Below are positions 9,182 to 19,606 of a stretch of 33,605 nucleotides of DNA, piece after piece; position 1 is the first letter of the stretch, and the number at the start of each line of letters is the position of its first letter. A program made the translations under genes and the position numbers. The notes under the pieces were generated by a model. That model was not told the origin of the DNA. It ran no database searches and worked only from the letters and a program-made list of their open reading frames with translations. This stretch comes from an uncultured Acinetobacter sp. (GTDB lineage: Bacteria > Pseudomonadota > Gammaproteobacteria > Pseudomonadales > Moraxellaceae), in assembly GCA_947627655.1 (NCBI GenBank), contig CANQWW010000010.1, forward strand, positions 1 to 33,605, written 5' to 3'.

Positions 9182-10561
9182 ATGAATCTGCTACTCATAG
9201 GCGTACTTCTGGCGATTATTGCCATCGCCTATCAAATTGGATTGACCAAAAGTCGTCATCTAGCAGGTAAGGGCAATAATTCCGCAGCACTGCATTCACG
9301 TCCAGGTTACTACGGGGCGATGGTAGCACTCTGGTGTGGCATCCCTGCATTTTTAATTTTGATGGTTTGGAATCTGGTGGAACCCAGTATTCTGAAACAG
9401 GTAGTACTCAGTCATTTACCTGAGCAAATCTCTGCAGGACTTGATCCGGCCAGCTTAGGCGTAGTGGTAGATCGGGTACAGGCCATTGCCTCAGGTTTTG
9501 GTGTCAGTGATACACCGCAGCCTTATGAACTGGCCGCGGCAGAGCAGTTGGCACGGGTAGCCGTGATTGGTACTTATGCCAAATTGGCCGTAGTGATCGC
9601 AGCCGCATTGGCGGGACTGGTCTGGGCCAAACAGCGCATCAGTGCCCAGTTAAGAGCACGTAACCAGGTTGAGAAAACCATTAATATTGGCCTGGCACTG
9701 TGTTCAGGTGTGGCGATTTTGACCACACTCGGTATTGTGCTGTCGATGTTCGGCGAAGCCATGCGCTTCTTTAGCTTTGTCAGCCCGATCGACTTTTTCT
9801 TTGGCACGGTATGGGATCCGGGTTTTAGTACTTCTGGTGATGCAGAAGGCAGTTACGGTTTACTGCCATTGCTGTGGGGCACACTGATGGTCAGTGGTAT
9901 TGCCTTGCTGGTTGCGGTTCCAGTCGGCCTGATGATTGCGATTTATTTAGCCGAATATGCTTCGCCAAAATTCCGTTCCTGGGCCAAACCCACCATTGAA
10001 GTTCTGGCCGGTATTCCGACTATTGTCTATGGGGTTTTTGCCCTGATGATCATTGGTCCATTTATCAAGTCACTGGGTGCGATGGTCGGTCTTCATATTA
10101 ATGCCACCAGTGCACTGACCGCAGGCTTTGTCATGGGCATCATGATCATTCCGTTTGTGTCTTCATTGTCTGATGACATTATTACTCAGGTGCCGCGCGC
10201 ACTACGTGATGGATCGCTCGGTCTCGGTGCGACCAAATCAGAAACCATTCGTCAGGTGGTGATTCCTGCAGCTTTACCCGGCATCATTGGTGCCTTCCTG
10301 CTGGCAGCCTCCCGCGCGATTGGTGAAACCATGATTGTGGTGCTGGCAGCAGGAAACAGTCCGCAGCTGCATGGTAATCCACTCGAAGCTGTGTCTACGG
10401 TCACCATTACCATTGTCAATCAGTTAACCGGTGATACCGACTTCGCCAGCCCGCAAGCCCTGGTAGCATTTGCCTTAGGTTTAACCCTGTTTGTAATTAC
10501 GCTGGGACTGAACATTATTGCACTGATCATTGTGCGTAAATATCGTGAGCAATACGACTAA
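9182..10561 (+). CDS. pstC: Phosphate ABC transporter permease PstC (long form)
   Basis: One of the two inner-membrane subunits that form the phosphate channel. At 459 aa it is much longer than E. coli PstC (319 aa). The extra ~170 N-terminal residues carry membrane helices (about 1-20, 43-65 and 126-149) and a periplasmic stretch. The conserved permease domain follows, with the ATPase-contacting EAA loop around 339-368 (DGSLGLGATKSETIRQVVIP). The ATG has a GGAG Shine-Dalgarno sequence. Its TAA overlaps the pstA ATG by one base, indicating coupled translation. Confidence 0.93.
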   Translation: MNLLLIGVLLAIIAIAYQIGLTKSRHLAGKGNNSAALHSRPGYYGAMVALWCGIPAFLILMVWNLVEPSILKQVVLSHLPEQISAGLDPASLGVVVDRVQAIASGFGVSDTPQPYELAAAEQLARVAVIGTYAKLAVVIAAALAGLVWAKQRISAQLRARNQVEKTINIGLALCSGVAILTTLGIVLSMFGEAMRFFSFVSPIDFFFGTVWDPGFSTSGDAEGSYGLLPLLWGTLMVSGIALLVAVPVGLMIAIYLAEYASPKFRSWAKPTIEVLAGIPTIVYGVFALMIIGPFIKSLGAMVGLHINATSALTAGFVMGIMIIPFVSSLSDDIITQVPRALRDGSLGLGATKSETIRQVVIPAALPGIIGAFLLAASRAIGETMIVVLAAGNSPQLHGNPLEAVSTVTITIVNQLTGDTDFASPQALVAFALGLTLFVITLGLNIIALIIVRKYREQYD

Positions 10562-11952
10562 TGACGACTTCAAATACCACACCCCTAGATCAGTCCATTG
10601 ATCCTGCTGTGGCAGCTGAACAACGTGAGCAGCGCAAACAGACCATTCAAAATTCGCTGGCAAAACGCCACCGCCGGGAAAAGGTGTTTAAGTGGTTTGG
10701 CTTTTCAGCAGTACTGGCTGGTTTATTCTTTGTCGTGCTGCTATTTGGCAGCATTCTGGCCAAAGGTTTACCAGCCTTCTGGCAAAGCAGCATGAGCCTG
10801 CCAATCCATTTTGATTCGGCTATCGTGGATATCGGGCCAAAACCGCAGCAAAGAGAAAGCGAGTCTCCGGCGCAGTTTGAAGAACGTATGATCAGCTGGC
10901 AAATGGATGTCGGCATGGTGGACTGGGAAGCTTTAATCGTAAATGGCATGGTGGCGCGTGATGCAAAACTGGCCACACAGCGTGATGAACTCAGTACCTT
11001 ATACACCAGTTCAGAAGCTTATCGTCTGCGTGATATGGTTCTGAATAATCCAGATCTGGTTGGACAGACCAAAGAAGTTAAAATCCTGGCGGATGCCAAT
11101 GTCGATGTCTGGCTGGCAGGAAATATCGATCGTGATTTACCAGCAGAACAACAGCAGCTGAGTCCTGAAGTGCGCCAGTTGGCCGATGAAATGAAAGCCT
11201 CTGGTGTGATTGAAAATAGCTTTAATACCAATATTTTTGTCAGTCCGGACTCACGTAGTTCACCTGCGACTTCAGGTTTGGCAGGTGCATTTATGGGCTC
11301 GCTGTTCATGATGATGATCGTGATCTTTATCTCGATTCCGATTGGGGTAGCTTCAGCCATTTATCTGGAAGAGTTTGCGCCGAAAAACTGGATTACCGAT
11401 ATTGTCGAAGTCAACATCAACAACCTGGCAGCAGTTCCTTCGATTGTGTTTGGTTTACTCGGTGCGGCCATCTTTATTGGCTGGATGCATTTACCTCTTT
11501 CTGCACCATTGGTGGGGGGATTGGTACTCAGCTTAATGACTTTACCCACTGTGATCATTACTACCCGTGCCTCGCTGAAAGCAGTTCCGCCTTCGATTCG
11601 TCAGGCAGCTTTTGGCCTGGGTGCTTCGCGTATCCAGACGGTATTCCATCATGTACTGCCGCTGGCATTACCGGGGATTCTCACCGGTGCCATTATTGGT
11701 GTTGCCCAAGCCTTGGGTGAAACAGCACCGCTACTGTTAATTGGTATGAGTGCCTTTGTCGCCAGTGTACCGGCAACGCCGTTTGATCAATCGACTGCAT
11801 TGCCAGTGCAAATCTTCCTGTGGCAGGGTAATGAATTGCGTAACTTCTTTGAAGGGCGTACTGCCGCAGCCATTATTGTTCTTCTTGCAATGATGCTGAG
11901 TCTGAACAGTCTGGCCATCTGGTTACGTAAAAAATTTGAAGTCCGTTGGTAA
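10561..11952 (+). CDS. pstA: Phosphate ABC transporter permease PstA (long form)
   Basis: The second permease subunit of the phosphate importer. It has 463 aa against about 296 in E. coli. After a charged cytoplasmic N-terminus and one helix (about 47-68) comes a ~165-residue hydrophilic insert, apparently periplasmic, similar to the DUF3333-type extension of long PstA proteins. The permease core starts near residue 240, with the EAA loop at 341-371 ([20 protein letters not shown]). It starts within the pstC stop codon and ends 13 bases before pstB. Confidence 0.93.
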   Translation: MTTSNTTPLDQSIDPAVAAEQREQRKQTIQNSLAKRHRREKVFKWFGFSAVLAGLFFVVLLFGSILAKGLPAFWQSSMSLPIHFDSAIVDIGPKPQQRESESPAQFEERMISWQMDVGMVDWEALIVNGMVARDAKLATQRDELSTLYTSSEAYRLRDMVLNNPDLVGQTKEVKILADANVDVWLAGNIDRDLPAEQQQLSPEVRQLADEMKASGVIENSFNTNIFVSPDSRSSPATSGLAGAFMGSLFMMMIVIFISIPIGVASAIYLEEFAPKNWITDIVEVNINNLAAVPSIVFGLLGAAIFIGWMHLPLSAPLVGGLVLSLMTLPTVIITTRASLKAVPPSIRQAAFGLGASRIQTVFHHVLPLALPGILTGAIIGVAQALGETAPLLLIGMSAFVASVPATPFDQSTALPVQIFLWQGNELRNFFEGRTAAAIIVLLAMMLSLNSLAIWLRKKFEVRW

Positions 11953-11965
11953 GAGGGGCAAAATT

Positions 11966-12880
11966 ATGAATACGACTGAAATTTTAAATTCCTTAGATAA
12001 GGATCAATCAGTGAATCCACAGCAAATGCAATTTACAGCCGGTGATGCTGCACAGAAACCAGCGACTTCATTTATCTCTCAATTGGGTCAGCAGGAAGAA
12101 ACTGCACTGGCACCGAAGTCCAGCAATGTCAAACTCAGCACTTCCGATGTCCATGTCTATTATGGTGAATCAGAAGCGATTAAAGGCATTGACCTGAATA
12201 TCTATGAAAATGAAGTGATCGCTTTTATTGGGCCATCGGGTTGTGGTAAATCGACTTTCCTGCGCACCTTAAACCGCATGAATGACACCATTGATAGCTG
12301 CCGGGTGACCGGTAAAGTGATGCTGGACCATCAGGATATTTATGACCCTAACCTGGACGTGGTTTTATTACGTGCCCAAGTGGGTATGGTCTTCCAGAAA
12401 CCAAACCCATTCCCGAAATCAATTTTTGATAACGTGGCCTATGGTCCAAAACTCCATGGACTGGCCCGAGACAAATATGATCTGGAAGAAATTGTTGAAA
12501 ACAGCCTGCGTAAAGCAGGACTTTGGGAAGAGGTGAAAGATCGTCTGAATCAGCCGGGCACGGGTCTGTCTGGTGGTCAGCAACAGCGTCTGTGTATCGC
12601 CCGAACCATTGCCGTATCGCCTGAAGTGATTCTGATGGATGAGCCTTGTTCAGCGCTGGATCCGATTGCCACCGCTAAAGTGGAAGAACTCATTTCTGAA
12701 CTTTCAACGCAATATACCATTGCGATTGTGACCCACTCTATGCAGCAGGCGGCACGGGTTTCTGATCGTACTGCGTATTTCCATTTGGGTGATTTGATTG
12801 AAGTCAACTCAACCGAGAAGGTCTTTACCCAGCCGGATCATCAGTTGACGGAAGCGTATATTACCGGTCGTTTTGGTTAA
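11966..12880 (+). CDS. pstB: Phosphate ABC transporter ATP-binding protein
   Basis: The ATPase that powers PstCA. I chose the ATG at 11966 (304 aa) because AGAGGGG lies just upstream; an in-frame ATG 30 bases earlier overlaps pstA and has no such site. Motifs are complete: Walker [10 protein letters not shown] (89-97), Q-loop Gln144, signature LSGGQ (201-205), Walker B VILMDE (221-226) and switch His257. The first ~55 residues, low in complexity and Gln/Ser-rich, are an extension relative to the 257-aa E. coli protein. No phoU follows; the repeat element copy B comes next. Confidence 0.95.
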   Translation: MNTTEILNSLDKDQSVNPQQMQFTAGDAAQKPATSFISQLGQQEETALAPKSSNVKLSTSDVHVYYGESEAIKGIDLNIYENEVIAFIGPSGCGKSTFLRTLNRMNDTIDSCRVTGKVMLDHQDIYDPNLDVVLLRAQVGMVFQKPNPFPKSIFDNVAYGPKLHGLARDKYDLEEIVENSLRKAGLWEEVKDRLNQPGTGLSGGQQQRLCIARTIAVSPEVILMDEPCSALDPIATAKVEELISELSTQYTIAIVTHSMQQAARVSDRTAYFHLGDLIEVNSTEKVFTQPDHQLTEAYITGRFG

Positions 12881-13298
12881 AATAAATTTATTTAAATGTT
12901 TAAAACTGGATCTTAGGGCATTGCTGTCCCACAGTTTTAACCAAGCTTGTATTAAGCAGTAAAAGTGATGAGAGATTAATTTAACCATATGAAATTTATT
13001 TATATTTAGAGTTAAATATTACACAGCCTCATCTTTTGTTTAAAAGTTTAAATGGATTTGTGCAGGCAAAATCCTACTTTGGAAAGACCCAAATGAGAAC
13101 TCAAAATATATTTTGAGTTCGCAAGAAAAGTCTCTTATTCCCCATACACGACGTCGTGTCGTGATGGGGAATGTGTGGCATCCCTGCCACACGCGCGTAG
13201 CTTAAACTGAATCACTTCAACTAACTATGGGACAGTGCTGAATCTTAGGGTTCTGTTTTTTTGTTATGATGGCTTAAATATCAAATTAAAATAAGATC
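12881..13298. other. Intergenic region filled by repeat element B
   Basis: A 418-bp gap after pstB. Most of it is the inverted second copy of the hairpin repeat (12924-13235) with its flanking 9-bp direct repeats. I see no separate pstB terminator, so hairpins in the element may end the pst transcript. The last 60 bases should hold the promoter of the next gene. Confidence 0.75.
12924..13235 (-). repeat. MITE-like structured repeat, copy B (inverted)
   Basis: A 312-bp copy of the element at 7536-7864 in the opposite orientation, again bounded by CTGTCCCA (12924-12931) and TGGGACAG (13228-13235). The dyads are kept: GTGTGGCA/TGCCACAC (13173-13192), ATTCCCCAT/ATGGGGAAT (13137-13145 with 13164-13172) and the identical 24-bp palindrome (13097-13120). 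The loop of the middle hairpin is 33 bases shorter than in copy A. A perfect 9-bp direct repeat ATCTTAGGG lies at 12910-12918 and 13242-13250, 5 and 6 bases outside the inverted termini, and looks like a target-site duplication. Confidence 0.85.
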
Positions 13299-13967
13299 AT
13301 GCATATTAGCTCTGAAGAACAACAGCGCATCAAAATTTCTTTGCGTGCCTTAAAACAGGTTTTCCAGGTTTTATTCGGAACCGTCTATATCGATCAATAT
13401 TTTGCGATGTTCATGGTGGGATTGAGTGTCTGCCTGGCAGTGTTCATTCCTTATGAGGGTCTATTTCCGACCTCGCAAAGTGCAGGTATGACCAATTACC
13501 ATCGTTGGTTGTATGACATCTTTGTTATTGTCTCGAGTTTGATTGGTTTTATCTTTTACTTTTTATTGAAACGTCAAAAATATAACCCCGAGTTTGGGCA
13601 AAAGTGGCGTGCCTATATCCGGAAAAATGCTGAGTTTAAGCTTTATCGTTATCAGCAGGCTCAACAGAAGGGCAAACTTCCTGTCTTGCATACACGCTTT
13701 GGGGAGTATTTCTTTCTCATTTTTTTGATTATATTGCTTGTTTCAATGTATTCATTAATCACACCAATTGAAAATTCAGGACGTGGTAATTTCTTGATTC
13801 AGACGTGGTGGCCATTCAATGCCTTGATCATTGGAGTATTGTATTCAGGATGGTTCTGGTTATATTTCCGTTTATTTGCGATCAATGACATCATGAACCA
13901 TTATGTTTTACTGATAAGACGAGAACAGGAAACTAACAATCGCAATAAAGCTATTGAAAAATGTTGA
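13299..13967 (+). CDS. Uncharacterised four-helix membrane protein
   Basis: A 222-aa protein I do not recognise. Four hydrophobic segments are visible (about 34-52, 71-90, 136-154 and 173-193). A basic, aromatic-rich loop of ~45 residues lies between the second and third (KRQKYNPEFGQKWRAYIRKN and following), presumably cytoplasmic. The C-terminus is polar (RREQETNNRNKAIE). It starts just downstream of repeat copy B and ends 53 bases before sohB on the same strand, so the two may be co-transcribed. Codon use and hydrophobicity look like a real gene; no function can be assigned. Confidence 0.7.
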   Translation: MHISSEEQQRIKISLRALKQVFQVLFGTVYIDQYFAMFMVGLSVCLAVFIPYEGLFPTSQSAGMTNYHRWLYDIFVIVSSLIGFIFYFLLKRQKYNPEFGQKWRAYIRKNAEFKLYRYQQAQQKGKLPVLHTRFGEYFFLIFLIILLVSMYSLITPIENSGRGNFLIQTWWPFNALIIGVLYSGWFWLYFRLFAINDIMNHYVLLIRREQETNNRNKAIEKC

Positions 13968-14020
13968 TATTGACCTAATGTAGAACCTATAGCCCGAATT
14001 AAACTGAGAATAGATTTTTT

Positions 14021-14983
14021 ATGTTATTTCATACTCCAAAGCTGCCGGCTGAAATCCGGATTAGTCATCTCAATGCGCGTATTAATGAACAACGAAAAAA
14101 AATTGCGCAAACCACGGCTTCTAAACTGGAACTGTTACAACTGAGCCAGCAACTGTCTAAAGAAGCACGTGTACGTAAAAAAACCAACCAGAAAATTTAT
14201 GTGCTTAACTTTAAAGGCGATACAGCTGCTTCTGCGGTAGAACAGTTGCGTGAAGAAATCACTTTAATTTTAGCAACGGCCAAAGCAGGGCGTGACCGGG
14301 TTATTATCCGTCTGGAAAGCCCGGGTGGCATGGTGCATGGCTATGGTCTGGCCGCTGCACAATTGGTACGTTTGCGTGAAGCAGGTTTTCATCTGAGCAT
14401 TTGCGTAGACAAGGTGGCTGCCAGTGGTGGTTATATGATGGCTTGTATCGCGAATGAAATTATTTCTGCGCCGTTTGCGATTGTCGGTTCAATTGGTGTT
14501 GTTGCCCAAGTGCCGAATTTCAACCGTCTATTAAAAGACAATAAAATTGATTTTGAGCTGTATACCGCTGGTGAATATAAACGTACAGTCACCATGTTTG
14601 GTGAAAATACTGAAGAAGGTAAAGCCAAGTTTGAAGAAGAAATTCAGCAAACCCATGCGCTGTTTAAACACTTTGTAGAAAAATACCGTCCTCAGCTGAA
14701 TATTGAAAAAGTGGCCACGGGTGAACACTGGTATGGTCGTGATGCGCTGGATTTAAATCTGGTGGACAGCCTGAAAACCTCTGATGAATATTTACTGGCT
14801 TTACTGCCGCAACATGATATTTACGTGATAGAAACCCGTAAAAAACCAACATTGGGTGAAAAACTGGGTTTACAAGCTGCACAGGTGGTCGATTCATTGG
14901 TGCCGGCGGTCATGAATAAAGTTATGGATACGCTGACCAAGGCCAATGCAAACCTGGTTCAGATGCGTGATCCTAAGCTTTAA
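14021..14983 (+). CDS. sohB: SohB-like S49 family serine peptidase
   Basis: A signal-peptide-peptidase-like protease with a Ser/Lys dyad. The 320-aa sequence matches E. coli SohB closely over ESPGGMVHGYGLAA (99-112), DKVAASGGYMMAC (130-142) and APFAIVGSIGVVAQVPNFN (150-168). The nucleophile is Ser135 and the general base Lys187 (GEYKRT), 52 residues apart as in bacterial SppA. Unlike E. coli SohB, there is no N-terminal transmembrane helix: the protein opens with a charged, coiled-coil-like region (8-55). It ends with an amphipathic helix near 287-312 that might attach it to the membrane. A strong terminator follows. Confidence 0.9.
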   Translation: MLFHTPKLPAEIRISHLNARINEQRKKIAQTTASKLELLQLSQQLSKEARVRKKTNQKIYVLNFKGDTAASAVEQLREEITLILATAKAGRDRVIIRLESPGGMVHGYGLAAAQLVRLREAGFHLSICVDKVAASGGYMMACIANEIISAPFAIVGSIGVVAQVPNFNRLLKDNKIDFELYTAGEYKRTVTMFGENTEEGKAKFEEEIQQTHALFKHFVEKYRPQLNIEKVATGEHWYGRDALDLNLVDSLKTSDEYLLALLPQHDIYVIETRKKPTLGEKLGLQAAQVVDSLVPAVMNKVMDTLTKANANLVQMRDPKL

Positions 14984-15368
14984 TTTATTATTCAGCTCTA
15001 TATCTGAAAGCTCACTGTAGTGGGCTTTTTTTAAGGCTTTCATATCCGCATGTTTAATTTTATCTGGGTGACTTTGTTAAAGGAAGATCATCCCTGAGCT
15101 GTATTAAGCATGTGGTATCGTTCATTTTATAAAACGTATATGTTTAAAAAACTATCATGGTGAACAGAGTCCAATTCAGTTTGATGATCATTGGGTTCAA
15201 AAGTAAAAAAGTAAGTAGGTCTGCTTCGGATTCTATATTCGATTGAAGGATAAAGAAGCCGGTGAATCTAAAGTGATTTGCTGGATGAAATAGGTATAAG
15301 TTAAAGCGAGTCGAACTTGGTTTATAATCAATGAATCCTTAAATTATCTTGATTATTAGGCATACTGA
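14984..15368. other. Intergenic region, no gene seen
   Basis: 385 bp. It starts with the sohB terminator and ends with a candidate promoter: a perfect TATAAT at 15323-15328 with a weak TTAAAG 16 bases upstream, about 40 bases before the 79-aa gene. I recognise nothing in between. Confidence 0.5.
15008..15032 (+). terminator. Terminator of sohB
   Basis: The stem AAGCTCAC/GTGGGCTT (15008-15015 with 15020-15027), with a TGTA loop and seven T residues, lies 24 bases after the sohB stop. Confidence 0.9.
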
Positions 15369-15608
15369 ATGGCTGTTGTAGAAGCATTTTTAGCAATCCA
15401 AAATTGTTATTTTAATTATGAGTTTGAAGAACTGAATTTAGTGGATGACTGTCCTGAAGAGCTGTCTATTTCTCTACGTGGGTTGATGTACCGTCATGAA
15501 ATCCAATATCCTGATGCAACCTATTTTATTTATTACAGTGAGGTGCTGACGGGTAACGAATTGCAAAAAATGAAAGAGGATTGGATGCGCTATTGTCCGC
15601 TGCCATAA
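15369..15608 (+). CDS. Small acidic protein of unknown function
   Basis: A 79-aa soluble protein with no signal peptide or membrane helix, rich in Glu, Tyr and Leu (for example NYEFEELNLVDDCPEEL and IYYSEVLTG). I do not recognise a family. It has its own TATAAT-containing promoter candidate upstream, a weak AGG Shine-Dalgarno sequence and a terminator downstream, which together support a real monocistronic gene. Confidence 0.6.
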   Translation: MAVVEAFLAIQNCYFNYEFEELNLVDDCPEELSISLRGLMYRHEIQYPDATYFIYYSEVLTGNELQKMKEDWMRYCPLP

Positions 15609-15665
15609 TTAAGTACTATGCATATAATTTCGATACGCGATCTAGAACTTTAATTCACTCTTTGT

Positions 15666-16324
15666 TTATTGATTATTAAAGCTTACTGCGGTGGGCTTTT
15701 TATTTTTCTGTAAGAGCATCAGTCCACCGGTAAAAATCGCCCCAACTGTCGCTAATAATATATCTTTATGCGCATCCCAGATATCACCTTGCTGGCCGTT
15801 ATAACTTTCGGCCTGTTCCGGTGATAGGCCTATTGTAATGAGCCACTCGATCCATTCATATATCAAGCTGGTCGCCATCACAAATTGCACCACTAGTAGA
15901 AAAATCGTGAACGGTTGTTGCTGCGGTAACCAGACCTGAAACAGGCGATAAAACACTGGATAGAGCAGCAGACCAAAAACCAGATGCACAAAACGGTCAA
16001 ACATATTGCGTGACCAGCCCATGGCCGCATTCAGATCAAAACCAAACACAGCGTCTAAACCCAATCATTATAGGGCACATAAGAATATAGATAATGTGCC
16101 GCGACGACATGAATGAGTAGAAAACAAAGATACAGGTTAAAACTCAGAAAACTGAGTCCGATTTTATATAGGCAAATCATGAGCATTAACATCATAAAGA
16201 CCGTACCGACCTGATGCAGCAGATAAGAGAGCATCTCTAGAGGCTGGATACTTGCCAGCATGATCACGATTGCCAAAATCACCAAACTGATATAATGCTT
16301 GCCATGCAGTCGATTATCTATCAT
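15666..16324 (-). pseudogene. DUF2238 (YjdF-like) membrane protein, split by a frameshift
   Basis: Two adjacent minus-strand frames make one protein. The upstream part (16324 down to a TAG near 16055) encodes 89 residues with three hydrophobic helices and ends in HYLYSYVPYNDWV. The downstream part resumes in the -1 frame with GLDAVFGFDLNAAMGWSRNMFDRFVH and three more hydrophobic segments. Together they give about 220 residues, the usual length of DUF2238 inner-membrane proteins. One extra G in the GGG run at about 16060-16062 would restore the reading Asp-Trp-Gly-Leu-Asp. This is either a true frameshift or a homopolymer sequencing error. Function of the family is unknown. Confidence 0.75.
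15679..15703 (+). terminator. Terminator of the 79-aa gene, inside the end of the DUF2238 gene
   Basis: The stem AAGCTTAC/GTGGGCTT (15679-15686 with 15691-15698) is followed by a T-rich run. It closely resembles the sohB terminator and overlaps the last codons of the convergent DUF2238 frame. Confidence 0.8.
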
Positions 16325-16370
16325 GGTTTTTTTATCAATATTATTTTAACTTGCACATGAGTATAAATAA

Positions 16371-16398
16371 AAAAGCGAAGCCGGAGCTTCGCTTTTTT
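16371..16398 (-). terminator. Terminator at the end of the nudJ-purB operon
   Basis: An 11-bp stem AAAAGCGAAGC/GCTTCGCTTTT (16371-16381 with 16386-16396), flanked by A- and T-runs, lies 15 bases past the purB stop. It can act on both strands. Confidence 0.92.
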
Positions 16399-16412
16399 GA
16401 GATCATCTAAAA

Positions 16413-17665
<1,253 letters not shown>

Positions 17666-17712
17666 CTAAATTTTGGAATTAAACGAAAAATGAAATACGT
17701 GTACAGCATCGG

Positions 17713-18447
17713 TCAGGTCACCTGAAACTGTAAGCGCGCGAGATTTTGAATATCCTGTAGCAGCTTGCGCTTGCCAAACACCATGCCCCAAGAACTGCCG
17801 CCAAGCTGCCGCCATAAGTGCGCCATCTGCAGGCCCGTAAACAAGGCAGCACGGATGCGGTTGGTATGACCAGAATCTTTAAAGGCTTCAGCATTGCCAC
17901 GCACCATAATACGCGGATTAATCTGTCCGGCAGTATCGACATAGGTTTGTGCAAGATTGGCAATGATGCTGGGGTGCATATAATTGTTATCGAAGAAGGA
18001 GAGTTGTCGGAGAATTTTTTGCTGGGATTGTTCGATAATGTCTACAAATTTGGGATTGCTATAGACCTTCTTTTCTAATTGAAGAAGTGCCATGGCATAG
18101 GACATGGGCAGTTTGGTGGAGGAGAGTTTTGGGAGTCTGGATTTTGGAGCGGTATCAAAAGGCTGGGTGATCGAACTTTCCAGGGTTTTTAGACCGAGGG
18201 AAATATCAGCCAGCTGATTAAAAAAGTCTAAGGTCTGCTGGGCATTGAGCGAGCCGCTCGGGCGGATATTTAAACTGGCCTTAATCAGCTGCTCAAAATA
18301 GAAGTTACCGCTTTCGCCAATGCTTTGCTGGCCGGATAAAGCGGTCATATGCGTCAGCTGGGTGGCCTGGAAGACACCCGCTAACGCCAAAGCACGGTTT
18401 TGACGAACATTCAACGCTGTGGATTGTTGAAAAGGTAACTTCGTCAT
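17713..18447 (-). CDS. hflD: HflD (YcfC/DUF489) homologue
   Basis: Homologue of E. coli HflD, a membrane-associated protein known for affecting phage lambda lysogenisation by interacting with CII; its general role is unclear. I chose the ATG at 18447 (244 aa): it has AAGGA upstream and lies 13 bases past the mnmA stop. An in-frame ATG at 18486 overlaps mnmA and lacks a Shine-Dalgarno sequence. Family similarity is visible in [13 protein letters not shown], the LEKKVYSNP segment, [21 protein letters not shown] and [20 protein letters not shown]. An insertion around 90-125 makes it longer than the 213-aa E. coli protein. It sits between mnmA and purB, as in E. coli. Confidence 0.9.
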   Translation of the reverse strand: MTKLPFQQSTALNVRQNRALALAGVFQATQLTHMTALSGQQSIGESGNFYFEQLIKASLNIRPSGSLNAQQTLDFFNQLADISLGLKTLESSITQPFDTAPKSRLPKLSSTKLPMSYAMALLQLEKKVYSNPKFVDIIEQSQQKILRQLSFFDNNYMHPSIIANLAQTYVDTAGQINPRIMVRGNAEAFKDSGHTNRIRAALFTGLQMAHLWRQLGGSSWGMVFGKRKLLQDIQNLARLQFQVT

Positions 18448-18460
18448 GCCGACATCATCC

Positions 18461-19606
18461 TTATATAAAATCAGGTTTTGCTGCATTGGTATGATGGATC
18501 ACGCCACCACCCAAACAGATTTCACCTGAATAGAACACTACGCTCTGACCTGGGGTCACTGCACGTTGCGGTTCATCAAATTCTACACGGACACCATTCG
18601 GTGTTTCTGGATCTTTGAAAATAGTACACGCTTGGTCTGACTGACGGTAGCGAGTTTTTGCTGTACATCGGAAACCTGTTTCAGGAATCTCCTGTTCACC
18701 TGCGACCCAGTCAATTGCTTCGCTCCATAGCATGTTACTTTGCATAAGAGGATGCTCATGACCTTGACCGACCACCAGACGGTTGCCTTCAATATCTTTA
18801 TGCAATACAAACCAGGCACCTTCAGCGACACCTTTCATACCGCCAATACCGATTCCGCCACGTTGACCGAGCGTATAGTACATTAAGCCGTGATGATCAC
18901 CAACCTCTTTGCCGTCTTCTAATACGATTTTTCCGGGTTGAGCCGGTAAATATTGCTTTAAGAAGTCATTAAAACGGCGCTCACCAATAAAACAGATACC
19001 GGTAGAGTCTTTTTTCTTGGCTGTAGCCAGACCTAATTCTTCAGCAATTTTACGGACTTGTGGTTTCTCAATTTCACCTACAGGGAATAGAGTTTTATTA
19101 ATTTCACGGCCATGTACGGCATGCAGGAAGTAAGTCTGATCTTTATTATTGTCTACGCCGCGCAGTAAAGGCGCATATTGATCACCTTTAGAATTGGTCA
19201 TGGTTTCACCGCGACGGCAATAGTGACCCGTAGCAATAAAGTCAGCGCCCAGGTTGATCGCATGATCCAGGAAAGCACGGAATTTAATTTCTTTATTGCA
19301 CAGAATGTCCGGGTTCGGGGTACGGCCAGCCGCATATTCAGCCAAAAAGTGCTCGAATACACGATCCCAATATTCCATGGCAAAGTTGGCAGTATGCAGC
19401 TTAATTCCGATTTTATCGCAAACGGCTTGCGCATCCGCCAGGTCTTCCATGGCCGTGCAATATTCTGTGCCGTCATCTTCTTCCCAGTTTTTCATGAAAA
19501 GACCTTCAACCTGGTAACCCTGTTGAAGGAGAAGCGCGGCAGAGACAGATGAATCTACACCACCAGACATACCGACGATGACACGTTGTTGCATAGGACT
19601 AGGCAT
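18461..19606 (-). CDS. mnmA: tRNA-specific 2-thiouridylase
   Basis: Inserts sulfur at position 2 of the wobble uridine in tRNAs for Lys, Glu and Gln. The 381-aa protein has the PP-loop GMSGGVDSS (12-20), the catalytic Cys103 in [12 protein letters not shown], Cys205 in [13 protein letters not shown], and the C-terminal beta-barrel ending in [20 protein letters not shown]. All match E. coli MnmA nearly residue for residue. The ATG at 19606 overlaps the nudJ stop by 8 bases; a second in-frame ATG 12 bases later is possible. The overlap suggests translational coupling within nudJ-mnmA-hflD-purB. Confidence 0.96.
   Translation of the reverse strand: MPSPMQQRVIVGMSGGVDSSVSAALLLQQGYQVEGLFMKNWEEDDGTEYCTAMEDLADAQAVCDKIGIKLHTANFAMEYWDRVFEHFLAEYAAGRTPNPDILCNKEIKFRAFLDHAINLGADFIATGHYCRRGETMTNSKGDQYAPLLRGVDNNKDQTYFLHAVHGREINKTLFPVGEIEKPQVRKIAEELGLATAKKKDSTGICFIGERRFNDFLKQYLPAQPGKIVLEDGKEVGDHHGLMYYTLGQRGGIGIGGMKGVAEGAWFVLHKDIEGNRLVVGQGHEHPLMQSNMLWSEAIDWVAGEQEIPETGFRCTAKTRYRQSDQACTIFKDPETPNGVRVEFDEPQRAVTPGQSVVFYSGEICLGGGVIHHTNAAKPDFI

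Noticed and set aside
7520..13255. Outer direct repeats that would mark the whole pst block as one transposed unit
   Set aside because: Flanks left of copy A and right of copy B share no convincing direct repeat.
16050..16070. Programmed -1 frameshift joining the DUF2238 halves
   Set aside because: GGGTTTA is present, but its slippery register is in the downstream frame, not the upstream one, and no following pseudoknot is evident. A lost G explains it more simply.
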